Below are positions 1 to 13,180 of a DNA stretch of 64,000 bases, piece by piece. The translations under genes were made by a program, and so were the position numbers. Position 1 is the first letter of the stretch. Each line of letters begins with the position of its first letter. The notes beneath the pieces are model-generated. The model was not told the DNA's origin. It saw only the letters and a program-made list of their open reading frames with translations, and made no database searches. Origin of the DNA: Drosophila miranda (taxonomy: Eukaryota; Arthropoda; Insecta; Diptera; Drosophilidae); contig NC_046676.1 in assembly GCF_003369915.1 (NCBI RefSeq), positions 22,692,001 through 22,756,000 on the forward strand, read 5' to 3'.

Positions 1-720
1 AGCCCTATCACATATATCTAGCACTCTCCTCCACTTCTACTTCTACTTCTATCTATGTATCTATTTAGTTCTTAGAAATTCGATAGAGAGGGGCAGACAG
101 AGCGGCAGCCCATTAAGAATAAGCAAACCAAAGAAAGCCAACTTTTTCGAGAGTCGTTGTCGTAGTCTACGATCTGCGATCTGTATATAATGAATGTTAT
201 TCTAGGTACGTATTCCTTAAGCATGGTGAATTTTTTTTTGGCCTAGTTGCATTAGTGCGAGTATCTGTATCTGCAGATTAAGTTTTAGCCTAAGTTTAGT
301 TCTCCTCCGCCCTGCCTTATTTGAGAAGCCATCGCCCCTGTCCATACCTAGCACATATCCCCTCTTGGCATCCGCATATAGCATGTATAACATATGATCC
401 GTTTCTTTCAATAACTTGGTATCTAATACCTAAGCCCTTCCACAATCCCCCTTTTAATTAACTAAAACTACACTCTGAAAAATAATAGTGTTTGATGAAT
501 TGTTCCATTAGTTACTTAAGTCTTTAGATCAGTATACAACTATTATAGTAATATTGTAATTTATTGCAAGCATCCACATACCTGCACACACACAGACACA
601 CAATCTTACCAATAAATACACACACACAAACACTCATAAACACAGATATCTTATATATATAGAAATATATAGAACTATATTCCCCAGCAATTATTAAATG
701 ATTAAATAAATAAAATTTGT
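1..720 (+). other. Possible 3' UTR of a gene to the left
   Basis: This AT-rich stretch has no ORF of note but carries AATAAA polyadenylation-type hexamers at 611-616 and 705-714 on the + strand, with a CA-rich tract between about 580 and 640. That composition fits the 3' UTR of a + strand gene whose coding part lies before the window. No coding exon confirms it, so this is a weak inference. Confidence 0.3.
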
Positions 721-3700
721 CAAATTTATATGAAAACTGGTTTTTTAATGGGTAATCGAGAATGGAGAACGGGAAAATGGATGGAATCGGATATGTTCCA
801 ATTTTGAGTAACGTCTAAAAAATCTCTTGGCATTCTTGGTGGATGGCTTGGATTCGACTGCCAGACTCCCTGCAACTTCCGACGTAATCGTCAAGCGGAT
901 GACAACATTGACGTGATAACATGGCAGCATACGCATGAAAGCATAGTTCAAAGACTGTAACAATCTAAAGAGGGTATTCAAATAAATGGATAATGGTCAT
1001 AGATCCCATTATTTAAATTGACTGAAATGTGAACTAGGTTTGGACCACTGTTTACCCATGGCAATCATTTCTAAAAAATATTTGAGAGGATTCCCCAAGA
1101 CCAGCGAATCAGGAATACCTGCTTCGACGCTACAGTTGTTATTTAGTGTCTTCTTTGTTGCATTTATCATTTATATATTGTCACTTGTATATCTACTATA
1201 TGCTATATATACAGACGTTAAATAAAAGACAGCGAGCTCCATGAAAGACTTCATAAATTGTGCTGGTATGCACTTCCTTTGAGGTGAGATTGGTGGATGG
1301 AATACCCCCACCATTACCCGCCATGGCCACTGGCACTTTGGGTCTAATGTGCTGCTGCAGTCGTAATGTGTTTGGCCATTTCTCATATGTGCTTTATTTC
1401 GCTCTTTTGCTCTGTCTTTTGGTCTTGTTTGAAATTTTTGGTAAGTAACTGATAAGCAAAGGGGAAATAAATATGCATACGTACAGCAGAAGCAGAAAAA
1501 AATGGCAAAACTCGTTTGAAAAGGAGCGAAGCACATTTAGCTTCGTTTCAGTGTGACTTGTGGCACGCGGCGTATGAGTTATCTGCTCGCCTGCCTTCCT
1601 CTCTCTCTCTCTCTCCGCGTCTTCCAACACTTTCCATCTCTTTCTAGCCCTCTTACATCTTCGCCGCAGATATGAAACAATTTATTAGCGCCAAAGTTTA
1701 CTTATTTTCATTTCTTTATTTCGTTCGTTCGCCTTTGTTACATCCCGCAGACATTCGTAGATGGCAGGGTGTGGGTGGTCGCGGCGGTTCCTTGGGCTTG
1801 GGCAGGGTGGCAGGACAGTAGAGGGCATGGGGCGGGGCTCCGTGTGGTTACTAAATCAGGCACATTATTTCTGATTTTAAGTACATGTGTGCCAGGGAGT
1901 GTGGGTATTTATGTGTGGTGTGGATGGAGAAGGGGATAGAAGGGGCTGGGCATCATTTGTTATCGCAAACTTTTAAATTAAAATTGTAAGAAGGAGTGAA
2001 CCAGATAGGTAATGGCGAGGGGTGGCTCGAGTCCCAAGAAGGCTCTTGCTTATAAATTTATAGAGCTTCTTTAGCTCCTGCATATTGGGTGTTCTTTTGA
2101 TTTATGAATTTTGCAATAAGTCGAGAAACTGTTGCTTCAATAACGTTAACAAATGGTAGCGGAAACCATAAGGCATTGTCCTATTGGAATGGATATTGTT
2201 ATCGGCAGAATACCCGCACTACAAATATGATCTGAATTATTTGAATTCCTGAATTATCGAGCATAAGTATCGAATATTAAGAACCTGCACATAGAACTTA
2301 TTTTTCTCCATTTCTCTTTCATGATTAAACCTTTGAGAGGAGAACTGCACTTGATTTTTCTGCCGGAGCTTTGGAAATTTTCACGGATTTTCACGGATTT
2401 TCGAGTACCTGCTAGAATATTCAGCTATTAAAGATACTGCAACATTCCTTTCCTTACAGCACTTATTTCCTATTACATATTGTTCATTCCAGCAAATTCC
2501 CAACCCCTTTCGATCATAAATATTTACTGAAAATGTTTAATTCCATTCTAGACCACACTGGCGTTTTGCATGGAAGAGGATGGAGGCGCGTGGAGGTTGG
2601 GAATGTATGGAAATTTCGCATAACTTTATCCATTAATTAAAATTTCTAGCACCGCTCTGCAGCAACCGACCTGTGGTTGGCTCACGAATGAAATTACAGC
2701 CACGCCCACTCTTGCAGGTCCAAGAGGAAGGCGGTAGGCGCTCGGTTTTCGAGGGGTTTTAAATGGGAATACACGAAAACAGGTAAACAGGCGAAAAAGA
2801 AAACATTTACATAGCTAACTACGAGTATACCGCGTACTTGCGGCAGGCTGCCACAACTTTTCCCTTGGTCCAAAGGTGATAGACCGAAGAGAGGAGAGTC
2901 AGCCGCAGGACCTGGAGTGGCAGCATAAATCTTGCTTTCGAAAAGTTTTTCATATCGCCGTAATGATGCCAAATGGGGAATAAATCTGAATAATGCAATA
3001 ATAATTAAGAGATGCTCAGCAGCACTCTCGGCCGGAAAATGATCAGAACTAGGGAAAAATTCAATCGAATTCGGCAAAGAATCGCCGAAGGGTGGGGAAG
3101 TAGACTTCTCCATTAGCAGATTCCATTGGTCCTTTTGCCACAACAGAACAAATTCCCATCAAAGAAAAATTTCTTAGCAGCAATTAGAGCGCACAAAACA
3201 AGAGCTACCATAAAGGAGACTCGCCTGGCTTCACCAGAAAGGATGGACAGCCAGACCCAGGCAGCCAGGACACTAGAGGGGACAGAGGACATAAATAGTT
3301 TTGCGGCTTTGACTGATATGCGGGGCAATAAAACTAATGAGCGCGCGAGCCAAAATAGTAGTTGACAGTGGTTTGGTGGTGGCGCATGGCCCCCCATGCG
3401 ACCGGGGTGCGGGTGCGGGTCCGGGTCCGGGTCCGGGTACCGGTCCTTGCTTCCTGGGTACTGGGTGGTTGGTGGCGATTCATTTGCCAAATTGAGTGCG
3501 CAAACAAACCATAGCGAAAGTCAAATGAATATAGCGCAAGTCCAATTAAATGGTCATAAGTAATAATAATTCCGCTTTGATTTGTGACATTCACTTTGCA
3601 AGCAGGACCGCAGCGGTTCCAAACATGGTGGGAGGGAGGGGGGCAAGGGAGAGGCATCTTCCTTTGCAGGCAGACATCTTCAGTTTGCACCCGGCAAAAT

Positions 3701-6700
3701 TAGTCCATGAGAAGGTTGCCAAAATAGAAGAAAAATACACTGTTCTGGGTAAGAGAGGTAATAAATTGAAGCTGGCTCATTATGTGGTTTACTCAAACTC
3801 AGTGTTTTTCGAAAAAATCACAGCTGAGATTAAAGGAGAATCGTGTTCGATCTTTCCTAGTTCCTTCTGAGCTTTCTGTATCGCATCCCACACTCTTCGG
3901 AATGCTCATTCTGGCTTAGTTATCCCCAGTTAGGATGGCCAATTAAAAGGCAATTCGTTAGTGAAACTTATCTCTTCTCGGACATACACAGATAGTTTCG
4001 GTGTCCCAAACTCCCCCTGACCCCTGACCCATGACCATCCCCGCCACCCTGTTGAGCTCATTAAACCTTTTTGGGAAACTCCGGAGACCGAGAGCCATCA
4101 AATGATAATAATTCTTGCTGGCCAAAGCCGGAGTGTGCCTCTGCATCTCTCAGACTATCGGACTGGGGTATAGGCATGGCTTACGTAAATAAAGGCGACC
4201 GACCCATCACCCATCCGGGCCGGTCTCTGCCATGTTCCATGTTAAGATATTGTATAAGAATATGACAAGGAGGGCTTAACTGGAGAGAGCCAGCTGACAC
4301 GCACGCGTCCAGACGGGGCGAGAGGACTAGTGGAGGCCAGGACATGGCAATGGCATGCATACCCTCACATCCTTGCGAGGCTGCCTTGCCTGCATTGGGC
4401 GATTATTATTTATTTTCCTTAATTACGTCTTAGCATCCTCCTCGCTCTAAGGCGGGACAAGCACCTGCCTAGGAGGGAGGGAGGGATGTTCGTGCAACAG
4501 CCCCCCCGCCTATTCCGTGGCTCATGTGCTGTCTTCGTCCTGGCTGGAAAAGTATTTGCGTGGAAAATTGTGCGTCTTCCGAAAAAAGCGGAATCTGTGT
4601 GTGTGTGCGCTTGTGAGAGTCTCGCACATGCTACCGCTCTAAGCCTTCCCTTGTCTTGTCTTTTGGGGCACCTTATCCTGCATGCTGCATGCCCCCATTG
4701 CCCGTTGCCGCCCTCATCCTGCCACTCACACCCCGCTGTCAACTGTCGTTTGTCTTGGGCGCGTAATAAAAAGACTTAACAACGCGAGTTGTTTAATTAT
4801 TATTTATGACACTCCTCTGGCTGGCCAGATTATTGCCCCAAAAAATGGGTGTTGCTCCTGGAGATGGCATCGTGTAGATATTCGGAGAGAAGCTAGCTTT
4901 TTGGCTGCCTTGATTTAGTGTCCCGACTGTGGTATAACGCGGCTACGACTATTTAAATCAATTGCAGATTCCATTCCAGGACCAGGTCCAATCTCAATTC
5001 ATTTTCATAAAATCCAAAAAGTTTTGCCTTTGCTTTGCCTTTGCCTCTTTGCATCCGTAATTTACGATGATAATTATGGCAACTGCGAATGACCCCCCAG
5101 GGAGGCTAAGCCAAGGCCGACTCTGGCGTCCGCCCACTGGGCCCTGGGCACTGAGCGGATGGAAAAATGTAAAAATGATAATCCCATTGTCAGGCGATAA
5201 TTCAAAGCAAGTCGGTCGCCTTCAGTGTCCACTCCGTGCCATGGCAGTCGGCGCAGTCGTCGTCCAGGAATCAACAACTAAAAGGTAAGAAATATTCTAA
5301 TAAATATTCCTTTAGATTTATGTTAACTTTTTCTTCTTATTGAAGTAGCAACCTGTACGAGAATGCATCTGTGTAAGCTGAATCAATATGTGTGGATGTG
5401 CCTGTGCACTATGGGAAGACAGACAACTTTTTGTGGCAATAATAAAAACCAGGAAAAAGTTATTTTGACAAAAATGGGTGCGAGAAAAGCCTTATTTCTA
5501 ATGGGAAACACAGAATTGTATTATGTTTTCACAGAATATTCCTTGAAAAAGTCCTGGGAAAGTGTTTAGCAATTTCCATTTATGTTCATTGCACAGCGTT
5601 TAGGGAGGCATACAAATAGCCAACCAACTTGTTGGGTACGACCTTGCCTTTGTTAATTTTAATTGTAATTATTTCGCGTCATTGCAACATCACTTAGAAC
5701 CTAAGGTCTGAAGCTTAATTTTGACATAATTTTTTATGACCTCATTGTAAGCTTGGGCAGCCATAAATGCATTTATCTCCATATGGGCATACCCTTTCTG
5801 TCCATGCTTCCTTCAGTCAAAGGCAAAGCAGCAGAATCGCTAAGGGTTATCGTCAACAAAAGGCGTTGCACCATTGTTAATTTTAAACAAGAAATCGGCC
5901 TTTGCGATTGGCCTACTTAATTTGTCAGCTGATTTCAGACATACATATGCTGCGCTCGGTGCTTAAATTAAATAATAAATGAAAAGTAAAAATTGCACTT
6001 CAAATAGCACTTCCATGATGCAAGAAAAATTGTGCGTGTAAACAGCACATGGCTCTCGCTAGCGAACAGCTCTGTTAAACAGTTGGCGGCTAACAACTTT
6101 TTGAAAATGGGTTCTGGCCAGAAATAGGGGTGATCGGTCCCATAGTGCTTTGGTGTGTGTTTGTCTTTGTGTGTTGATGCGACAGCCAGAGTCAGAGTCA
6201 GAGTCTTAGCTCTGGGCATGAATTATGTTCTTAATTGGAAACGCTTGGCGCCAAAACACTTTGTGCTGATGCCAAAAAAGATTTGCTCATTAAACCGCCA
6301 AAGGACTTTCTGTCCCACTTGGCTCCACCACCCGTTCTGCTACTGTACTGCCATCTCCTTGGCTTGGCTGTCTCCTGGCTGGTGGTGCGCCGCAGGTATA
6401 AATTTCATAAAACTAATACGAATTGATTTATGACTTTCTTTGCCCGGCCTGGCGAAAGGCTTGCCTCCTGCTTGGCCGTGCTTTTTTATGCCTCAGCTCC
6501 AGCTCCAGCTGCAGCCCCGTCTCCGACTCTTTCTGAATTCCATTCCAGCCTGGCCGCTTAAATCTCTCCAAACCCCCGAGGAGATGGTGGAGGAGCAGAA
6601 GCAGGAACAGGAGCTGCTATCAGTAACTGGCATTTGCTCTAGACTTGGTCTTTGTCTAAATCTTTGCCAGGTTGTCAGAACAAGAAAGTTTTTTCCCGCC

Positions 6701-9454
6701 CTGTTCAAAAGGGGTGCGAGTGGGTGCGAGCGGGTGCCAGGGAGCCAGGGTGGTTTCGGTGGTTTCGGTTGGCGCGTCTTAAGCTTATAATTCATAAAGC
6801 ATTTAAGTGGACAAAAATCGAAATTTATTGCTATTCAAGATATTTGGCCAGAACAGAAATGTTCGCTTTGATTCAAGCTAAATCAAGAGAATTCCAGGCA
6901 TTAGGCGGGAATGTTTCATGCCCTACCCCCACCAACGAGCCACCCCACCCCACCTGTTTCAAGCATAACTGAATAATAATAAATATAATTGTCTAGAGGA
7001 CATTCCCAGCTCCAGCTCAGGGAGTATGCAAATTGAAGACTCTTCTTTATCGCCCCCTTCCCGAGCTATAAATTGCTTCGTGTATCAAAAATATTCTACT
7101 CTGTGACGTATCGTTCTGCAGATAGAAGCAAATTGTTTTCCACCCAACCCCCGACAAAGGCTGACAATAAAAAAAAAACAACCTTATTCGGAGGGCGTTA
7201 AGGCATAAAAATATAATCAAAGCCCGGAACTAGGTCGTTTATGTGGCGTGAGTGTATGTGGAGGCATTTCTCTGATGAGGCCGATTAGAAGGAGTCATAA
7301 TGGAAATGCTCCGACTCTGGCCTTGGCTCTGGCTATGGCTCTCTGGCGGGATATCTTTATGACATCTGAAGAAATGCTAAGCCAGCAAGATGCCCATGTC
7401 GCTGTGTCCCTGTAGCTATCCCTGTCCCTGTCCCTTTCCATTTCCATTTCCATTTCCAGGTCTCCATCTCAGCTGCGGACTTCCGTTCCAGCTGCTCTCC
7501 ACCTGAGGAAGCCCAAGGAATTTCGCCTTTTCCCTTTATCAGTTTCCACTTTCTGCTGCCTCTGGCAGATGGACAGATGGGTGGGAGGCCGGACGGAGCC
7601 TGTAACTCTGCTTCCAGCTGGGACAGTGGGTGGGATGAGGTGGAGCGCTTATCTCGCGGACACCGCAGCTGTCATTCAACTGAACTTTAACTTTGACTGC
7701 ACTCCGGGTGGTGCGGCAGGGACAGGGCCGTACTAAGTGCCGCGAAAATAAATAAAAAGCACTTCTTTTCTTATTAAAAAATCGCCTGAAATAGCCCAAT
7801 AAAACGGAGCGAGCTCTAAGGCTAGAGGCTGCTGAAGTCCAAGCACCCAGTCAGCCCCAGATTAGACGAGACAGAAAATTCAAAATCAAAATCAATCCAT
7901 TAACAAAAGCACACAGAGGACCGCCACGGAGGCAGGCTCCGTGGACCGTTGCGGCATTAACTTGTGATTTCAACTGTGCAAATTCCCAACGCCAGCGATG
8001 ACTTTGCATCGCGGCGGCCGCTAATTATCCCATGCAAAGAAGGGGCATGGCATGCGGCTGGAGCAGGACAAAAGGCAAAGTCGCGGCAACAAAGCCGTTG
8101 CGCTTCATTAAAACGGCAAGGACACGGCCGTGGCCAGAGCTACAGCCGGAAGGGGGGCGGGAGGGATGGGATGCGAATGATGCGAGGGATGCGCTGCTCA
8201 TTATCTGTGCAGTTATCCGTCCGCGACCGCGTTGCGTGTGGCAACAGAATTTAAAATGTGCCCGACAATCGCTCTCCGCTCTTGTCGCATTAAATAGTGG
8301 AAATTTTTTTTTGAAATATCAATGAGAACACCCATCGGTCGGCGGGGATTTTCGATGGGGGGTGGAGGATGGGGGACTTGTATCCTGACGAGCTTATCAG
8401 CCTTGGCATTACGCTGACTTCTGCATTCAACTTCGGCGACTTTGTCTGCCCCCATTCTGCACCCCACCCGATGCCAGGCATCCACTTATTTCTATTTGTG
8501 TCGTCGCTAACCATTTACAATCGTACCGTACTCTATTTGATACCCTAATCCTCGCAAAAAGTACATGGCTTATGGGAGCCCGTACGGATAGATATAATTA
8601 GCTGTTGCCTTATGATTTCTCGTTTGATTACGAACGAAGAAGTGCATCTGTGTGGGCTACTCAAAATTAATTGGGGAAATAAACCCAATTTTTGTATCTA
8701 CAGATCAAAGAATCTTAATACTAGTAATTCCCACCCCCTTCGCTCGCTGGCACCGACGACGACGATCCAAAGATATATAGATGACTAATATAGGTACATA
8801 TATCTTAAACAACTCTAAGAGTATACAATCTCCAATGGGTTTTTTTGATATAATTTTCCACTTTATTTTTTAAGATTTCACCCCACCTTGCCGCAAATAT
8901 TTTTCTGTCAACACGTCAGTACCGAATGCTGTTGTTGTTTCCGACTCCTGTTTTTTCCGGATTGGAATGAGATGGGGGTGCGACGGGCTGAAGTTGGGTT
9001 CGTCTTATTTTTCATTTCGCATTGCATCTTTATCGCGCTGTCGTTGGTGTCGTTTCTGTTTTCCTTACGCTTCATTACAATACGAGAAAATCCGGTTAAA
9101 GGTGTCTGGAGGTCGCCTCCCTGCTCCGGCCGGGGTCCGCCCCTGGGTATGGGTAATTTTAATGCTCTATCAGGACGAAGTCGCCTCCATTTGTCGCCCG
9201 AATCTCGAGCAGTTTAAGCAGCTGTTGCAGCTGCAGTTGCACTTGCACTTCAGCGGCAGACAAGTCTATTCACTCTTAAACGACTCCAATTGTGGCAGTC
9301 CCAGACAGACATAGCGCGATGATTTGTTGACATTTTCCAACGAGGGAAAGAGCTTAGAAAATTTCGAAAAACGGTTTCAATATATTTAACGGTTCTCTAA
9401 TCTTTTTATCGCCCTAACCAACACTTTTCCGTTGGGAAAAAAAATACTATCGGC
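721..9454. other. Intergenic DNA, no gene seen
   Basis: I see no exon chain here. The ORFs are short, lack splice-consistent neighbours and often lie over simple repeats. A GGGTGC/GGGTCC minisatellite lies at about 3405-3439 and a CT run at about 1600-1616. The tract probably holds upstream regulatory DNA for gene A, but no single site can be assigned a role. Confidence 0.5.
3405..3439. repeat. Hexanucleotide minisatellite
   Basis: Tandem units GGGTGC pass into GGGTCC over about 35 bases, ending in GGTACCGG. This is simple-sequence DNA with no coding context. Confidence 0.8.
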
Positions 9455-9500
9455 GTGCTTTTTGCCTCAGCTTTTGCTTATCAGCGAGAGGGTTATCTTA

Positions 9501-9548
9501 TCAGTCCAAGGGAAGCCGAAGCAGTCAGTCGGTGCCCATAGCCAACAG
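9501..9548 (+). promoter_or_regulatory. Candidate initiator and first non-coding exon of gene A
   Basis: TCAGTC at 9501-9506 matches the Drosophila initiator. It is followed 42 bases later by a strong donor, CAG|GTGAGT, with the exon ending at 9548. The 3' splice site just before the gene A start codon (AG at 10101-10102) needs an upstream non-coding exon, and this is the best donor in range. A second possible donor, CAG|GTGAAT, lies at 9872, so alternative first exons are possible. No cap-site data were available. Confidence 0.45.
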
Positions 9549-9903
9549 GTGAGTAATTTTTTCACTCTGCCAGTATTAGACAGTATTGCGGGCAGGTCGC
9601 TTGCACATCGAAGAAAAATCATTGAAAATTCCCCACTAATCCGAGGGCAAAGTGTACAATGCTGAGGGCGTGGCTGGCACGGAATGGCAGTCAAACATTA
9701 GAATCGTCGAATCTGCTTTTGAATCTGCTCTGAATCTGCTTTTCGATCCGATATTATTCATTTATTGGTGCTGCTCTAGTTTTGCGTCTCCGCTGCGAGG
9801 CAAGGCCGATAAGATAACGGGAGTGAGTGCACTGCGAAGAGGAGGAAATAACCCCAACAGAAATCCCAACAGGTGAATAAATCGTGTGAGTCCAAGCGAA
9901 TAG

Positions 9904-9911
9904 TGACGTCA
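9904..9911. promoter_or_regulatory. CRE-type palindrome TGACGTCA
   Basis: A perfect 8-bp cAMP response element consensus lies about 200 bases upstream of the gene A start codon, inside or next to its 5' UTR intron. Such sites bind CREB/ATF-type bZIP factors. A single 8-mer can occur by chance, so function is only possible. Confidence 0.3.
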
Positions 9912-10104
9912 CACAAGCGCCTTACAAATCGTCGCAATTTCGAACTGGAACAGAACACAAAAGCAGTTTAAATAAGAATATTGTGCGCTGATAAGAGTGC
10001 GGTCCGATGGAAATGCATGCGCAATAAGTAGCACCAGGAAGACATCGATGAGAAAACGTATTGGCAGGTCTTGTACTAGCATTCGTCTCGTCTCTCTTTC
10101 AGGC

Positions 10105-13063
10105 ATGGGGCGAAGCCTGGAGCTGGTTCTGCTGCTGCTGCAGCTGGGATCGCTTCTACCCAGCACATTGGCCGTAAACTGTCCGTGGCCGTGCAGATGC
10201 ACCTGGATTGTGGACAGCCTGTACGCGGATTGTTCGCGAAAGGACCTGCAGACGTACCCTGACTTTGACAATGTGCCCGTGGAGCACTTGGATCTGTCGG
10301 GGAACCAGTTTACCGAGTTCCCCACCCAGTACGCCGATATAGATTCCCTGATCTACATGGATCTGTCCAACAACCAGATCTCCGCTCTCGATGGCAAGGC
10401 CTTTATCGGTTTCACCTCCCTGCGAACTCTTTTGCTGGCCAACAACTCCATAGCCCGATGGATAGATCTCAGCCCCAGTGAGTCCTTCAAGTACACGCCC
10501 AGTCTGAAGCGGCTGAGCCTCAGCGGCAACCATTTGGGCAGCTTTGGCAGCGAGGAGATGTACCAGCAGCTGCACAGCCAGTCCCTAACGGAGCTGGAGA
10601 TATCCTCGTGCGGCATTTCCTCCGTGGGCGGGGACCTGCTCGTCAATCAACTACCCAATCTGGAACGCCTGACTCTATCCAATAACAAGCTGGTCCAATT
10701 GGCGGCGCTGCCCTCGCGCAGCCTGAGGATGCTCGACCTGAGCAACTGCAGCATTCAACGCCTGTCCAGCCCCTTTCTCGATTCGCTGCCCAACCTGGAG
10801 ACCCTAAACCTGTCGAGAAATACGCAACTGCAGTTCGGCGTCCTCGACGAAGACCTCATTTTGGCCTATGAGCTGCGACGACTGGACGTCTCCTACTGCA
10901 ACCTTGACCAAATCGATCTCAGCGGGCTGCCGGTGCTCACGGAGGTGCGACTGCGGGGCAACCTTCTGCGGGTGGTGGACAACGAGACCTTTGCCAATAA
11001 CACCATGCTGGAGGTGCTCGATCTCTCGCAGAACGTGTTGCGCCTCATTGGGCAGGATGCCTTCAGCAACTTGCGGCGTTTGAAGGAGCTGAATCTGGCC
11101 TTCAATGAGATAGCTCGCCTCGACCGCAACTTTATACGCAACAACGATGTGCTCGTGGAGCTCAATCTCAGCCGGAATGTCCTCCAAAAGCTGACCAGGA
11201 TCGTTTCCAACTCCCTGCGCACCATTAACATGAGCTGGTGCGAGATCACCTCCATTGAGAGCTCCTCCCTGTCGAGTCTCTCGGCCATACAGAAGCTGGA
11301 CCTGTCCAACAATCTTATCAGTGACATCCCAAGCAACATGAGATCGGAAACATTGCAGCAGCTGAGCCTGGCCAACTGCAGGTAAGAACAGTCTGCTTTC
11401 TAATTGTATTTGTGGCAATACTAATTTGAATTCCGGTCATAGGCTCTCTACAGTACGAAATAATACCTTCAGGGAGTTCCCTGAACTGGCAGACCTCCAC
11501 CTGAATGGAAACCGCCTGACCAGTCCCATTCCCCCTTTATATTTCCGAAGCAACAAATTCCTGGATCAGCTCTGGCTGGGCGACAATCCCTGGATCTGTG
11601 ACTGCCATAATGCCCTCTTTGTGGAGTTCTACGACTTTCTCACAACCAAACCAGTCAAGGTAGGATAAAGTCACCATCTGTAGGATTATGACTATGATTA
11701 TGATTGGATTAACACTGTCATTCTTTAGATCAAGGATAGGAATCACTTGCGCTGCGCCGCTCCGGCCATTTTCTATGGCAAACTATGGGAGTATGCTTGC
11801 GCGGATGTGTGGATGGTAAATGCGAGGAGCACCAGCAGCGGGGAGAAGGCCTGGGGCATCATCATGTTAACTCTGCTCCTGCTCGGGGGTATGGTCCTCG
11901 GCTATGCCTGCATGCAAAAGTTCCTAAAGAAACGGAAGCGGAATCAGAATCACAGGGAATATGCCGAGAATGACGACGAACTGCGTCGTATGTAAGAACT
12001 ATCCTATCATCAGCTATATAGAAGAGTATTACGAGTATTTATCGCCCTTTTCAGACGAGACCTCAACGACCGCATCCTTTTGGAAGAAGCTACCCCCAGC
12101 CTGCAGCAGGCACAGGAGATCAGTCTGCTTCCCTCCTACGAAGACGCCCTACGCATGCCCAAACTGGAGCGACCCGTCAAGTCGATGGTGGATCTCTCGG
12201 GAAGCAACAGGCCGCAGTCACGAAAGCTTCGTCGCTCCCAGACCCAGGCCGACGGCGATGCCTCCCAGTCTGAGGGCGAGGACGGACTGCAGCTGGACAC
12301 GCGCCAGAGATTCCGCAGCGTGGAGATGCTCTCCAACAGGGACAAGGAACGGACAGCCCAGTACGGTCCGCGCAGGCGCACCGGCTACATGGAGTACAAC
12401 CAATCGGGCAGTCGTCGCTTAAGCATCGAGGACTCGCGCTTCCCGGCGGCGCACCTGAAGACACAAAACCTGCAGAGCGCCGAGCAGATTGGGAACTTCC
12501 AGAGCTACGAGAACAGTCCATACACTAAGCGCAGGCCAAAGATTGCCGAGATCCCGCCCTTTAAGCGGATCAACATGATGGGCGCCAGCGTGGAGTTCCT
12601 CACCGATCCCGAGTACGACGATGTGAGCAGTAAGCCTGGCAGTCCCTTTGCTAAGCGAAGGCCCAAGCTGCCCGCTCCACCCACTATGAAGGTCAGCGCA
12701 CAGGTCTACACCATGCAGCAGCAGCATGAACAACAGAATCCTGCCACAGGCCAGCTGGACCCGGCCATTGAGGACTACTTCAGCTCCACCCAGAAGGCCG
12801 CCTCCTCGTCCACCATCGCCAGCGACTTCCAAGAGCTGCTGGCGCCCGAGCTGACCTCCCTGCCCGATGAAAATCGATCAAATGCGTCCACCTCGGATAC
12901 CGAGCAGGACCTGGAGCGCGGAAAGCGCAAGAAGCGGAAGAACTCGGCCAGCGCTCGTCGCGTCTCTGGCAGCTTCTCCGCCGCCACGGCCGCCGAGAGC
13001 ACCTCCAGTGACTCGGAGCGCAACGTCCAAGTACACAAGCCAATGCGAGAGACTTTATTCTAG
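10105..13063 (+). CDS. LRR type I transmembrane protein (gene A, probably CG5819 orthologue)
   Basis: CDS exons 10105-11381, 11443-11659, 11729-11991 and 12055-13063 join in frame to 921 residues. The start is the ATG three bases after an acceptor (TCTCTCTTTCAG). The ATG opens a signal peptide of about 24 residues (MGRSLELVLLLLQLG and on); the longer upstream reading frame is intronic. An LRRNT cap follows (NCPWPCRC and on), then about 15-18 LRRs to residue 470, a four-Cys LRRCT starting NPWICDCHN, a membrane span at about 540-561 with a basic stop-transfer KKRKRNQ, and a cytoplasmic tail of about 360 residues rich in Ser, Arg and Lys. The tail repeats SP-[YF]-x-KRRPK near residues 740 and 782. 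The protein is probably a cell-surface recognition or adhesion receptor; its ligand is unknown. It is convergent with wdp. I recall CG5819 as an LRR gene beside wdp in D. melanogaster; that name is inference. Confidence 0.9.
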
Positions 13064-13156
13064 CCCCCAAACACACATTCCATTCGTTAATCGTCCCAGA
13101 CCTGTTAGTTTCTCCCTAAGTCTATTTAAACGCACCGCGCCACCATTGCATAACCA

Positions 13157-13162
13157 AATAAA
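13157..13162 (+). terminator. PolyA signal of gene A
   Basis: AATAAA lies 94 bases after the gene A stop codon and gives a short 3' UTR. It is the first such hexamer downstream on the + strand. Confidence 0.65.
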
Positions 13163-13180
13163 CTTACATTAATCGTTTTC

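Noticed and set aside
9997..10104. Upstream 36-codon extension of gene A
   Set aside because: It lies before a strong acceptor (AG at 10101-10102) and would bury the signal peptide; the ATG at 10105 gives a proper signal sequence.
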